Shown: piece after piece, positions 52,147-61,450 of the stretch
Position numbering within the stretch: position 1 is the stretch's first letter
Layout of the letters: every line of letters starts with the position of its first letter
NCBI GenBank assembly: GCA_017302715.1
Contig: JAFLCD010000004.1
Location: 1 to 64,000, forward strand
DNA length: 64,000 nt
Direction: 5' to 3'
Origin: Deltaproteobacteria bacterium
GTDB lineage: Bacteria; Bdellovibrionota; UBA2394
Notes under the pieces: generated by a model
What the model was told of the DNA's origin: nothing
Database searches by the model: none
The model's input: only the letters and a program-made list of their open reading frames with translations
Program-made: the position numbers and the translations under genes

Positions 52147-52320
52147 TTTTTCTCCTCTCTAGTCAGTCTATGGTTCAGTCTAGTAGCTTATATTATTAAG
52201 CGAAGAAAACGTTCTCACTCTTAGGTCAGAAGACGCCTATTTAAATAAAAGAACAACTTAAATCCATTGTCGCACAGCTTCGATTTTTTTAAACTTACGG
52301 CAAAGCGAGGCCAATAAAAG

Positions 52321-53736
52321 ATGACAAAAAATGCGTCAGAAACTCGAATAGAGCATGATTCTTTAGGGGAAGTACCCGTTCCCAAAAACGCCTACTATGG
52401 TGTTCAGACTCAACGGGGAATTGAAAATTGGAAGATTTCTGGACTCAAAGAACCTGAAGTTTTTACTCGAGCTTATGTCGCCATTAAGCGCGCCGCCGCC
52501 ACTGTTAACGAAAGCTTTGGAATGTTGTCTAAAGATAAAGCAGAAGCCATTCGAAAAGCTTGTGATCAAGTTCTCAAAGACAAAAAACATTTAGATCAAT
52601 TTGTGATCGATGTTTATCAAGCGGGTGCCGGAACTTCCTTCAATATGAATGTGAATGAAGTGATTGCTAATTTGGCTGCTGAAATTTCGGGCAAGCCTTT
52701 AGGTGAATATAAATTTGTGCATCCCAATGATGACGTCAATATGGCGCAGTCGACGAACGATTCTTTTCCGACGGCGATGAGATTGAGTTTGCTTGAGGAA
52801 CATAAAAATTTAGCGAACGTTCTTTCGCATGCAATCGCGACCTTTCGAACTCAAGAAAAAGCTATGGAGCATGTTTTGACTTCTGCACGAACGCATTTGC
52901 AAGATGCGGTTCCGATTTCACTGGGCCAGGAGTTCGGAGCTTTTGCCGACACACTTGAAAAAGATTTGCAGAGACTTGAATTTGCAAAGGATGGATTGGC
53001 CGAACTCAATATCGGTGGAACAGCAGCGGGAACGGGAATGAATTCCCATCCTGATTACGCCGCCAAAATGGCGAGTGAACTTTCTTCGGTGACGGGAATT
53101 AAAGTGCGAGCTGGCAAAAATTTAGTCGAGCTTTCGCAGAATATGTCGGACTTAAGTTTTTATTCAGGAACTTTAAGAAATATCGCGCTCAGTTTAACTA
53201 AAATTGCAAATGATCTTCGTTTGCTGAGCTCTGGTCCGACAACTGGTTTCAATGAAATTTTTCTTCCCGCTACTCAGCCCGGCTCGAGTATTATGCCAGG
53301 CAAAGTAAATCCTTCGATGCTCGAGATGCTCAACCAAGTTTGCTTTCAAGTGATCGGTAACGACACGGCGGTGAGTTATTCAACTCAAGCTGGGCAATTG
53401 CAACTCAATGTGATGATGCCAGTGATTTCTTATAATATGCTGATGAGCCAAAAAATTCTCACCAACGCCGTTCGTATTTGTGACGATCGCTGTTTTGCCG
53501 GAATCAAACCGAACGAAGAACAATGCTCGAAATATTTTGAGGGAAGCATGGGACTTGCAACCGCTCTGAATACAGTGATCGGTTATGAAAAAGCCGCCAA
53601 AGTAGTGAAGCAGGCTATGGCGGAAAAGAAAAAAATTACCGACTTGGTGGTTGAGCTTGGATATTTGACTAAGGATGAGATTAAAAAATATTTTTCAAAG
53701 AATCTGACGAAGCCAGGATTCATTCAAAAGAAATAA
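52321..53736 (+). CDS. aspA: Aspartate ammonia-lyase (fumarase/aspartase superfamily)
   Basis: This 471-residue enzyme has RIEHDSLGEVPVPKNAYYGVQT, GAGTSFNMNVNEVIAN, STNDSFPTAMRL, QDAVPISLGQEF and the signature GSSIMPGKVNPSMLEM. It converts aspartate to fumarate and ammonia. The N-terminus and NEVIAN/LGQEF blocks fit aspartase better than fumarase C, though the GKVNP loop is shared by both. Normal length. The next gene starts 14 bp downstream behind AGGAG. Confidence 0.88.
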   Translation: MTKNASETRIEHDSLGEVPVPKNAYYGVQTQRGIENWKISGLKEPEVFTRAYVAIKRAAATVNESFGMLSKDKAEAIRKACDQVLKDKKHLDQFVIDVYQAGAGTSFNMNVNEVIANLAAEISGKPLGEYKFVHPNDDVNMAQSTNDSFPTAMRLSLLEEHKNLANVLSHAIATFRTQEKAMEHVLTSARTHLQDAVPISLGQEFGAFADTLEKDLQRLEFAKDGLAELNIGGTAAGTGMNSHPDYAAKMASELSSVTGIKVRAGKNLVELSQNMSDLSFYSGTLRNIALSLTKIANDLRLLSSGPTTGFNEIFLPATQPGSSIMPGKVNPSMLEMLNQVCFQVIGNDTAVSYSTQAGQLQLNVMMPVISYNMLMSQKILTNAVRICDDRCFAGIKPNEEQCSKYFEGSMGLATALNTVIGYEKAAKVVKQAMAEKKKITDLVVELGYLTKDEIKKYFSKNLTKPGFIQKK

Positions 53737-53750
53737 GTGCAGGAGAACTC

Positions 53751-55250
53751 ATGGAAGAATATAAATTCAAAGAAAAAATTAATTTAATTAGCGACCCTTA
53801 TTTCGATAGAGAATTTTTTACCAATCTCATCTACTGCATTGATCGAAAGAAAACGATTCGCGAAGTTTTTGAAGCGGTGATGAATGAAATTCAATTGACC
53901 CCGTCTTACTCAGAAGATTTTGATAGAGCTCTTTTGCAATTATTTTACTCTTATCAAGCTTCGAGTTTTGTGCGCGAAAACTATCAGTGGTTGCCGCTGA
54001 CTCAAGGCATTTACTCGATTGCCCTTCAAAGAGGTAAAGGTCAAAAGCCACTCGGACATCACCAGTGGTTGCCGGTGAAAACTCAAGCCTCTACGCCTGA
54101 GCAATTTGATGAACTCGTTCGAAAAGATCTTCGTGCCGTCGAATCTCAATCTTTTGCATGGGGCGCACTTTTATTTTTACTCGATAATCGCACCACCCGT
54201 GCGAAAGCAGTTGCTTCGATTGTTAAGCATGCCGTAACTGACTCTGATCCACAGACTGTGGAGATGATGGTGAAGGCATTTGATATCGCGCTTTCAAGTG
54301 GATGGAAGGCGAATTCAAATATTATGAAGAGACCTTTCGATCGTTTTTGGAAGGCGAGTAAGGCTCCAGAGTTTGTAGCTAAAGCTGCTCAACTTTCAAA
54401 GTCTATTCCTTTAGAAGAGTCGGCGACGACTTCGGTTTGGAAATCTGAATGGACAGAAAATCTTTGGAAAAGAATTTCTGAGCAATCGGTGGAGTCCGCA
54501 TGGGAGTATTTAGTAACTTTGTTTAAAGAGGGCGCAGGTTTCGAGCAGGCGTTTGCTTTGCTAGGTGTTTTTAGAGGACGGTGTTTGTTTTCGATGAAGA
54601 CCGAGCAGTGGCCCTACGTCACCGCAAGTTTAAGTTATTCCGAAGCTTTGCAAAGTTCTGCTCGATGGGTAAGTGAAGAGCAAAGTTTTTTCTTGGCGAT
54701 TAGTTTGTTTGATCTCGTTCAACTCTCTCAGCGTCTTCAAACTCAACCAATTCCTCGTCCAACGGGTGCCACCGTTTTAGATGGTGTTTCGAAGAATATT
54801 TCTAAAGATCGTTTGATTTTAAGATTGGATGATAAAATTGAGCTGGGTCATCGAGCAGATGCCCTCGATTTAAGCGTTGTCATTTTAAACGACGAAGGGC
54901 TTTCACATTCGATCAGCGATCGATTGATTTTGATGGCGAGCAAGCAAGACGGATGGACTTTTGGTTCGAGAACTATTTCGACGGCGATGATTTTAGTGAA
55001 AGCTTTTGATGAGTGCCGTCGCTTAGGAATGAATGGGGAAACTATTCGTGATGCAGTGTATGGTTTGATTCGATTTTTAACAGATCAACGTGCTTTATCT
55101 TTGCAGGTTGTTCCACTGACGGGAACTTATGGAGAAGGAATGAAGCCTTCTCAGTTTGATGTTTCGGGTGGAGCTCGCATTGTTGATCGATTCGTTTTTA
55201 ATCAAATGCGAAATGCTCAGCGAATTAAAATTTGGCCATCAGATAATTAA
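53751..55250 (+). CDS. Hypothetical protein coupled to aspA
   Basis: This 499-residue protein has no signal peptide and is mostly helical. QWLPL and QWLPV recur (near residues 83 and 105), and the middle reads like tetratricopeptide or HEAT-type helices (AVASIVKHAVTDSDPQTVEMM). A C-terminal region has RLILRLDDKIELGHRADALD. AGGAG lies upstream and the gene follows aspA by 14 bp, so the two are probably co-transcribed. Its end overlaps the convergent hydrolase by 26 bp. No family is recognised. Confidence 0.7.
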   Translation: MEEYKFKEKINLISDPYFDREFFTNLIYCIDRKKTIREVFEAVMNEIQLTPSYSEDFDRALLQLFYSYQASSFVRENYQWLPLTQGIYSIALQRGKGQKPLGHHQWLPVKTQASTPEQFDELVRKDLRAVESQSFAWGALLFLLDNRTTRAKAVASIVKHAVTDSDPQTVEMMVKAFDIALSSGWKANSNIMKRPFDRFWKASKAPEFVAKAAQLSKSIPLEESATTSVWKSEWTENLWKRISEQSVESAWEYLVTLFKEGAGFEQAFALLGVFRGRCLFSMKTEQWPYVTASLSYSEALQSSARWVSEEQSFFLAISLFDLVQLSQRLQTQPIPRPTGATVLDGVSKNISKDRLILRLDDKIELGHRADALDLSVVILNDEGLSHSISDRLILMASKQDGWTFGSRTISTAMILVKAFDECRRLGMNGETIRDAVYGLIRFLTDQRALSLQVVPLTGTYGEGMKPSQFDVSGGARIVDRFVFNQMRNAQRIKIWPSDN

Positions 55251-56190
55251 TTTTTTCACGCATCAAGACAGCAAAAGTTTTCATCATTCGTTTTCGATCA
55301 AAGTCAACGAAGGGTGATTTCCCAATCGAAGTGGCATGATCCACCCCTGGAATCAAGACATAGTCTGCGCCTGGTAGAACGGACGATTGCCAAGGAAGTA
55401 AGCCATCATTGCGATAACCTTTTTTCAGTAAAATATTTCTTGGGATTTGAAAATTTGTATTCCAAGTATTTTTGATGCGATCAATAAAAGTAGAGAGGGT
55501 GATGATTGAAATTTTCTTCTGAATATTTTCGATTTTATCTTTATTGTCTCTTAGAAAGTCTTGTCGCTCTTCCACTTCAAGGCTTCTCAGCGAATCAATC
55601 GAGCCGCCAAATCTTTCAAAAAACTCAGTCATCATCCAGCGAGTGATATTGTTTTGCATGGCTTGATTGGCAAGGGGAGTGCCTTGAAACGCCGGGTTAA
55701 GCGCGAGCCAAGCCACCACTTTATTTTGGATTTCTGGATATTCGGTAAGGGCTACCAAAGTATCTGGCCCACCCTTGCTTTGAGAAATAATGAAAACTTT
55801 TTTATCAGAGTTTTCGATTTCTTTTTTAATAATTGATGAATTAAAAAGTGGAGTTTGTTCGGTGTCGGTTTCTACAATTTTAAAATCAAAATCGTTTTCA
55901 GTTAGCCATTCAATTTGATCTCTAAAATGATCAAATATTTTTGTATCTTTAACACCGGGGATTTTTTGTATTTTCTCAAACCAGTTTCCAAAATAGCCGC
56001 GAATAATTAAAAACTTATAATTCTTAAAATCATTAAAATTTTCATTGCTGGTATCTGGAGTATTATTCCAAGCCTGAAGATAATGTTCCGTAATATTGTT
56101 TCCGTTATCTAAAAATTGGTAAGTGGTTGATGAAGAAGCTTCTAAAACTGAAGTGAAAAAAAGCCCTGTAAAAACAAGTCTTAAGAACAT
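55225..56190 (-). CDS. Secreted alpha/beta hydrolase-like protein
   Basis: This 321-residue protein starts at the ATG at 56190 (GGGGGTT upstream), which gives a signal peptide MFLRLVFTGLFFTSVLEA; a longer frame from 56280 would bury it. The likely nucleophile lies in ISQSKGGPD (GxSxG variant with Gln), followed by TEYPEI, AWLALNPAFQGTP, and the probable catalytic His in PGVDHATSIG. Esterase or lipase activity is inferred; the substrate is unknown. It is divergent from merR with 42 bp between starts and convergent on the aspA partner. Confidence 0.7.
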   Translation of the reverse strand: MFLRLVFTGLFFTSVLEASSSTTYQFLDNGNNITEHYLQAWNNTPDTSNENFNDFKNYKFLIIRGYFGNWFEKIQKIPGVKDTKIFDHFRDQIEWLTENDFDFKIVETDTEQTPLFNSSIIKKEIENSDKKVFIISQSKGGPDTLVALTEYPEIQNKVVAWLALNPAFQGTPLANQAMQNNITRWMMTEFFERFGGSIDSLRSLEVEERQDFLRDNKDKIENIQKKISIITLSTFIDRIKNTWNTNFQIPRNILLKKGYRNDGLLPWQSSVLPGADYVLIPGVDHATSIGKSPFVDFDRKRMMKTFAVLMREKINYLMAKF

Positions 56191-56232
56191 CCCGAACCCC
56201 CGTCTTTCTATTTTAATGAAAGGATTTTCGGA

Positions 56233-56796
56233 TTGGCAATGAAATATGCTTACGTTAACGTCACGCCTATGAATGCGCATGCGCTCAAAGCAACAGCTCC
56301 TGAACTGCCTGTTCGTAGCTATAAAATAGGCGAGCTCGCCGAAATGACAGGGGCCACCACTCGGACTCTTCGCTATTACGAAGAGCTCGGTTTACTTCAG
56401 CCCATACGAAATACTTCTGGTCAGCGCATTTATGGAGATTCTGCACTCAGCCGGCTCGGTTTTATTAATGAATTAAAATCGGGAGGCTTTTCTCTTTTAG
56501 AAATCAAAAGTTTTTTTGAATCTTGGCAGAATAATAAAACGGGTTCGAAGGCTGCGACGGCTACCATTGCTGTGATTGAGCAAAAGCTTTTGCAGATTTC
56601 AGAACTGCAAAAAAAAATTACAAAGTTAAATGATGAGCTGAAATCTTTGGTTAATTTTATGACCGCTTGTCGAGCTTGCGAAGATCAACCCAGCGTTGAA
56701 AACTGTGGGGGATGCGATAAGCATGATGGAAAACCCGCGCCTGAATTTTTATTGAATTTGTTGCGGGATACTTCAAAGCCTGTAGGCTCAAACTAA
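56233..56796 (+). CDS. MerR-family regulator with CX2C-X8-CX2C effector region
   Basis: This 187-residue protein has the MerR HTH (YKIGELAEMTGATTRTLRYYEELGLL) at 30-55, wing and dimerisation helix (115-140) and a C-terminal segment with Cys at 146, 149, 158 and 161. Those four Cys could ligate a metal or Fe-S cluster, as the Cys-rich loops of SoxR or ZntR do. A TTG start at 56233 (AAAGGA 9 nt upstream) or ATG at 56239 is possible. The stop is 4 bp before the Fe-S carrier gene mrp. The autoregulated promoter presumably lies in the 42-bp divergent gap. Confidence 0.9.
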   Translation: MAMKYAYVNVTPMNAHALKATAPELPVRSYKIGELAEMTGATTRTLRYYEELGLLQPIRNTSGQRIYGDSALSRLGFINELKSGGFSLLEIKSFFESWQNNKTGSKAATATIAVIEQKLLQISELQKKITKLNDELKSLVNFMTACRACEDQPSVENCGGCDKHDGKPAPEFLLNLLRDTSKPVGSN

Positions 56797-56800
56797 TTTT

Positions 56801-57898
56801 ATGATTCTCACTCAAGAAAATCTTTTAGCGGCGTTGAAAATGGTGCGTTTACCAGGTGCTCGATCCGATATCGTTGAAGCTGGTCAAATATCTAGACTCG
56901 ATCTTTCGGAGAACACTGTTTTTATCGAAATTCAAATGTCTGAACTCAATCCGACTTTTGAAAAATCTTTGCGTTTTCAAATTGAAAAAGAAATTCAACG
57001 AGTAGATGCGAATGCACAAATTGCCGTTGAATTTAGAAAAATTGGCGCGGTTACCGAAGAGGCAAAAGCTCCCGTAACAGAGAAAAAAATCTCAAGTCGA
57101 GTGGCGACGATGATAGCGGTGGGTTCGGGTAAAGGTGGAGTTGGAAAATCCTCTCTTTCAGTTAATTTAGCGATTGCGTTTCAGCAGCTTGGATACACTG
57201 TCGGTATTTTAGATTGCGATGTTTATGGTCCTAGTATTCCGACCATGTTGAAAGTCGTTGATCAAAAGCCCATGCTTCTCAACGGAAAAATTCAGCCGAT
57301 CGAAGCTTACGGTTTAAAAATTATGTCCGCTGGTTTTTTTGTTGAAGAAGGCCAAAGTATTATTTGGCGTGGACCAATGATTCATAAACTTATTCAGCAA
57401 TTTGTAAATGATGTGGCTTGGGATGGAACGGATATTTTAATCGTCGATTTACCTCCAGGTACCGGAGACGCGCCACTTTCGTTGGCACAAACTATGCCCC
57501 TTACGGGCGCCGTGATGGTGAGCATGCCTCAACAAGTTTCGATCATCGATGTTCACAAAGGTATTTCGATGTTCAATCAAGTGAAGGTTCCTATTTTGGG
57601 TGTGATCGAAAATATGAGTCATTTTATTTGTCCGCATTGCGATCATTCGTCAGAAATTTTTGATCGTGGAAAAGTAAAAAAATTCTGTGAAAATTTAGGC
57701 GTCTCTTATTTAGGAGACGTTCCGATCGAGCCCAAGCTTCGGGAGCTAAGTGATGCGGGTAAGCCTTTTATGCTCGATCATCAGAACTCTTCTGCCGGTA
57801 AAGCCATCACTCAAATCGCCAAGCGTCTTCAGCCTTTTGTAAAAACTTACGATGATTTGAAATCTAATGGTGGGGAAGAAATTAAACTGGTTCTCTAA
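56801..57898 (+). CDS. mrp: Mrp/ApbC-type Fe-S cluster carrier ATPase
   Basis: This 365-residue protein has an N-terminal DUF59/MIP18-like domain (1-90) and a P-loop of the Mrp/NBP35 family, [17 protein letters not shown], near 108. It also has [13 protein letters not shown] and [15 protein letters not shown], and the bridging CPHC pair at Cys277 and Cys280 that binds the cluster between subunits. It inserts or carries Fe-S clusters. It is co-transcribed with the MerR regulator and DnaJ-like gene (TAATG overlap at 57898). Confidence 0.95.
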   Translation: MILTQENLLAALKMVRLPGARSDIVEAGQISRLDLSENTVFIEIQMSELNPTFEKSLRFQIEKEIQRVDANAQIAVEFRKIGAVTEEAKAPVTEKKISSRVATMIAVGSGKGGVGKSSLSVNLAIAFQQLGYTVGILDCDVYGPSIPTMLKVVDQKPMLLNGKIQPIEAYGLKIMSAGFFVEEGQSIIWRGPMIHKLIQQFVNDVAWDGTDILIVDLPPGTGDAPLSLAQTMPLTGAVMVSMPQQVSIIDVHKGISMFNQVKVPILGVIENMSHFICPHCDHSSEIFDRGKVKKFCENLGVSYLGDVPIEPKLRELSDAGKPFMLDHQNSSAGKAITQIAKRLQPFVKTYDDLKSNGGEEIKLVL

Positions 57899-58818
57899 TG
57901 GCATCTCAAAAAAATTATTACGATACATTAGGAGTTTCAAAGACGGCGAGCGTCGAGGAAATTAAAAAATCGTATAAAAAATTAGCTCGTCAATATCATC
58001 CGGATTTAAATCCGAACAACAAAGAAGCCGAATCTAAATTTAAAGAAATTTCTGAGGCTTATGCCGTTTTGTCAGATGCAGATAAGCGCGCCAAATACGA
58101 TAGATTTGGCAGCGGAAATTTTGGCTCCGATTTTGATCGAGCTTGGCAACAGTCGCATTCCAATCAAGGTTTTAATTACGAGCAGATGGGTGATTTTGGT
58201 TTCGATATCGGAGATATCTTAGGCGATATTTTTGGGGGACGAGGAGGCCGAGGTTTTGGCGGCGGTAGTGGAGGTCGTGGCCGAGGACGCGCACGCGCGC
58301 AAGCCGAAGATCTTGAAATGGAATTGCCTTTGAGTTTTCTTGAAAGTGTTCGCGGTGCGAAACGCGCACTCAATATTGGTGACGCTGTTATCGACGTAAA
58401 TATTCCTAAGGGAGTTGAAACAAAATCTAAAATTCGCGTCGCTGGAAAAGGTCGAAACGGCGGGGATATTTATTTAATCGCAAAAGTGGAAGAACATCCT
58501 TTTTTCAAACGACTAGGTTCAAATATCGAAGTCACGATTCCGATCAGTCTTAAAGAAGCCCTTGAAGGTGCTACGATCGAAGTGCCTACGATTTCGGGGC
58601 AAGTCGATTTAAAAATTCCCGCAGGCTCTACGAGTGGAATGAAAATGAAACTCAAAGGAAGGGGTATCGAGAATTCAAAAGCTAAAACGAGTGGCGATCA
58701 GATTATTACGCTTCAAGTCGTCGTGCCTAAGCTTACTCCTGAAGTTCGCGAGGAGATCGTTAAAGCTCTTTCAAAAGTTCCAAGTGATAATGCTCTTCGC
58801 GCACACTTAGCTATTTAA
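57898..58818 (+). CDS. DnaJ-like co-chaperone (CbpA type)
   Basis: This 306-residue protein has a J domain (residues 5-70) with HPD at 34-36, a Gly/Arg-rich stretch (about 105-140), no zinc-finger Cys pairs, then C-terminal beta-barrel domains ([41 protein letters not shown]). It has the CbpA/DnaJ type II layout. It stimulates DnaK. The tail overlaps the convergent peptidase by 8 bp. Confidence 0.93.
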   Translation: MASQKNYYDTLGVSKTASVEEIKKSYKKLARQYHPDLNPNNKEAESKFKEISEAYAVLSDADKRAKYDRFGSGNFGSDFDRAWQQSHSNQGFNYEQMGDFGFDIGDILGDIFGGRGGRGFGGGSGGRGRGRARAQAEDLEMELPLSFLESVRGAKRALNIGDAVIDVNIPKGVETKSKIRVAGKGRNGGDIYLIAKVEEHPFFKRLGSNIEVTIPISLKEALEGATIEVPTISGQVDLKIPAGSTSGMKMKLKGRGIENSKAKTSGDQIITLQVVVPKLTPEVREEIVKALSKVPSDNALRAHLAI

Positions 58819-60013
58819 TTTTTTCTGTGTTCATTTCGTTTAGCAGAAATTTTTCTATCAATCGCAGTCTTGGAAGTGCTGAACTTAAATATAAAACTTC
58901 TTTGTCGCTGTGATAACCAGATCCGTACGGTCCCATTGCATCGAGAGTGGGAATACCAGCTGCGGCTAAAATGCTACTGCCCGATCGAGCAAGACTGACG
59001 GCGGGCTCTGGAATTCTCTGCCCCAGTTCGCTCGCAGCTTTTTGCATTTTTTGAAAAAGGTCTGCGCTCGCAATAGTTTGCGGATGCCATCTAAAAAAAA
59101 GCTCGCTCTGAATTTTAATTCCATCTTTTTGAAATTTTTCTAAAGCTTCTTCAACTGATTTTTCGATAAATTTCTCATCACTTTCATATCGAAATCGAAT
59201 CGCGGCGCGAAATTCGGCTTCGCCTGGTCGAACGTTGAGTTTTGTTCCGCCAGTAATTTGTCCCACATTAAAATAAAGTTCTCGCTTTGGGTTCGTTAGA
59301 TTTTCAAAAAAAAGAATATGCTCCGCGAGTGCGCGAATGGCCGATCTGCCTTTTTCAAAATTAATTCCGGCGTGAGATTCTATGCCTTTTACTTTCCAGT
59401 AAAGATGAGCATTGCCGCCGACCGACATCGGAATACGAATCGAGTTACTCGGTTCATCAAACCAGCCGGGCTCAAAAACCAAACCGAGTGTGGCGCCTTT
59501 TGCAAATTCAATGAGAGAGCTTTTAGAAAGTTCAGAGCCTGTCTCTTCGTCTGCAGCACCAAAAACTTTCCATTCAATTTGTTCGTTTTCAGGAAGCTTT
59601 TGAAAAGCTCGAAGCAATTCTAAAATCAAAACTAATCCACCCTTGTCATCGATGACTCCTGGGCCAGATAAAACAGCCGCACCTTCTTTTTTTTCTGAAA
59701 TGATTTTTGCTTTTTGAAAGGCGTGATCGGCTTCAAAAACGGTGTCTAAGTGATAGACGAGCAAAAAGGTGAAGCGAGGTTTCGCGGGCTTACGAACGGC
59801 ACTGAGATATCTTTTATTTAAATTCCATTCGGTTTTAAATCCTAATTTTTTAAATTCAGGGGCTACTTTATTCGCGAGTTTAATTAAACCGGCTAAATTT
59901 TTAGATCCGGAATTGATATCGGCGAATTCCGCCACTTGAGATGCAAAATTTTTATTAAAATTTTGTGCATCAACGGCAGATATAAGTTGGAGAAATAAAA
60001 AAAAAGTCAGCAT
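58811..60013 (-). CDS. Secreted M20-family metallopeptidase (carboxypeptidase G2-like)
   Basis: This 400-residue protein has a signal peptide ([16 protein letters not shown]). The M20 metal and catalytic set is visible: HLDTVF, DDKGG, DEETGS and VFEPG, plus a terminal YHSDKE. This layout is typical of carboxypeptidase G2 and peptidase T-like enzymes, which need two zinc ions. It probably cleaves peptides or N-acyl amino acids in the periplasm. Confidence 0.9.
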   Translation of the reverse strand: MLTFFLFLQLISAVDAQNFNKNFASQVAEFADINSGSKNLAGLIKLANKVAPEFKKLGFKTEWNLNKRYLSAVRKPAKPRFTFLLVYHLDTVFEADHAFQKAKIISEKKEGAAVLSGPGVIDDKGGLVLILELLRAFQKLPENEQIEWKVFGAADEETGSELSKSSLIEFAKGATLGLVFEPGWFDEPSNSIRIPMSVGGNAHLYWKVKGIESHAGINFEKGRSAIRALAEHILFFENLTNPKRELYFNVGQITGGTKLNVRPGEAEFRAAIRFRYESDEKFIEKSVEEALEKFQKDGIKIQSELFFRWHPQTIASADLFQKMQKAASELGQRIPEPAVSLARSGSSILAAAGIPTLDAMGPYGSGYHSDKEVLYLSSALPRLRLIEKFLLNEMNTEKIK

Positions 60014-60050
60014 TAATATTTTAAAAAACCTTGTTCACCCCAAATCACCT

Positions 60051-61352
60051 TCAGCCCAAATCACGCTCAGCATAGACGCGATCGATAATTCGAGAATTTC
60101 GATAACGTTGAAAAAGTTCTGTCGCCTGCGAAAGCAATTCATGAGTGGTGCCAGGTTTATGACTCGAAAGAAATCGTGGATCTCGATAAACCGCGTAAAT
60201 GGGATTCGATTGAACTTTGGCGCCCGCTTGAGCGTAGCGACTGAGAAGTCCTGTTGACGACGATCGAAAATAATTAATATTCGCGTCTTTAAGTTTTCTC
60301 TCAAGGTCATCGGCGTAAGTTTTTGCCTCTTCGTTTTGTTCTGAATGAATTTCAAGCAGCATTTTGTAGGGCTTCTGCTCGATAATTCGTTTTGCCCAGG
60401 GATTTTGCGTCTGACGTAAGCGAGATCGAAGCCAGTAATCATCCACTTGTAAATAATCTTCTACGGAAGAGGGCAGGCGAGTATCGCTTGCGCTGGATTT
60501 CAAAAACTGAAAAAGCATTTCATCATAAATCACCGATTTATGATGCAGATAAACCATCAAGTATAAATGATAGCGAGAGAGCAAAAAATCTTCGAAGGCA
60601 TACATTGCTCGCGCATCGAGTGCCAAGAACACTGAAGAATCTTTCTCTAAAAAAGTCAGATTCGATAAAATCCAGTCGCGATCAAAATGTCCGTACGGAA
60701 TTCCGCAGTAAAGCGAATCGCGCACCATATAATCCATTCGATCCACGTCGAGTTCACCCGAGATTAAAGCTGAAAGAAGTGGAAAAATATTGAGATTGGA
60801 TTTTCCCGCTTTAAAAAATTCTGGATTTGAATTTTCGCAGCGAATAAGTGCCGCTACTTTTTGAGGCATCTGCTTAGAAAAAACTTTTTGTAATTTCTCA
60901 GTCAGTGAAGATTTTAATAAAATCGCTTCAGTGTAATCTTCGTGGCTTGCTTGTTGATCGGGAAATTCTGAATGTCCAACCACATCTTTTTTAAGAGGCA
61001 TGGCCTGCTCGATCGCGTGTGAAAGGGGGCCGTGACCGCTATCGTGTAAAAGAGCGCCCATCCGCAAAATAAATCGAAAACTTTCTCGCTCTTCTGTGTC
61101 TTTCCAATCGAAGTCTTTAAAAATTCGATCAAACGCGCGGCCCGCTAAATAAAAAGCTCCGAGCGAATGCGAGTAGCGATTATGAGTGGCGCCCGGAAAA
61201 GCCAGTTCGGCAAACCCAAGTTGCTTGATGCCGCGAAGGCGTTGCACATAGGGTGAGTCGACGATTTCGATTTCTTCTCGCGAAACGCTGATAGGCCCAT
61301 GGATGGGGTCGCGAATTTCGACGCTGCCTTTATGGGATCCTACGATGCTCAT
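60051..61352 (-). CDS. HD-domain phosphohydrolase (dNTPase-like)
   Basis: This 433-residue protein has RLRGIKQLGFAELAFPGATHNRYSHSLG, where His62 is the first metal ligand. HD at 103-104 (LLHDSGHGPLSHAIE) and a later Asp in LDVDRMDYMVRDS complete the HD set, as in SAMHD1- and dGTPase-like enzymes. The substrate is not defined. ATG at 61352 begins MSIVGSHKGSVEIRDPIHGP. It is divergent from oppA. Confidence 0.88.
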   Translation of the reverse strand: MSIVGSHKGSVEIRDPIHGPISVSREEIEIVDSPYVQRLRGIKQLGFAELAFPGATHNRYSHSLGAFYLAGRAFDRIFKDFDWKDTEERESFRFILRMGALLHDSGHGPLSHAIEQAMPLKKDVVGHSEFPDQQASHEDYTEAILLKSSLTEKLQKVFSKQMPQKVAALIRCENSNPEFFKAGKSNLNIFPLLSALISGELDVDRMDYMVRDSLYCGIPYGHFDRDWILSNLTFLEKDSSVFLALDARAMYAFEDFLLSRYHLYLMVYLHHKSVIYDEMLFQFLKSSASDTRLPSSVEDYLQVDDYWLRSRLRQTQNPWAKRIIEQKPYKMLLEIHSEQNEEAKTYADDLERKLKDANINYFRSSSTGLLSRYAQAGAKVQSNPIYAVYRDPRFLSSHKPGTTHELLSQATELFQRYRNSRIIDRVYAERDLG

Positions 61353-61450
61353 GGATGAGATTGATTTGCCCGCGAATTAGGCCTTTAACAAGCGAAATTG
61401 CGGTATTTGCCTTGATCCCAAGCTTAAGCCTTCGATAGCCTGCTTTCACT

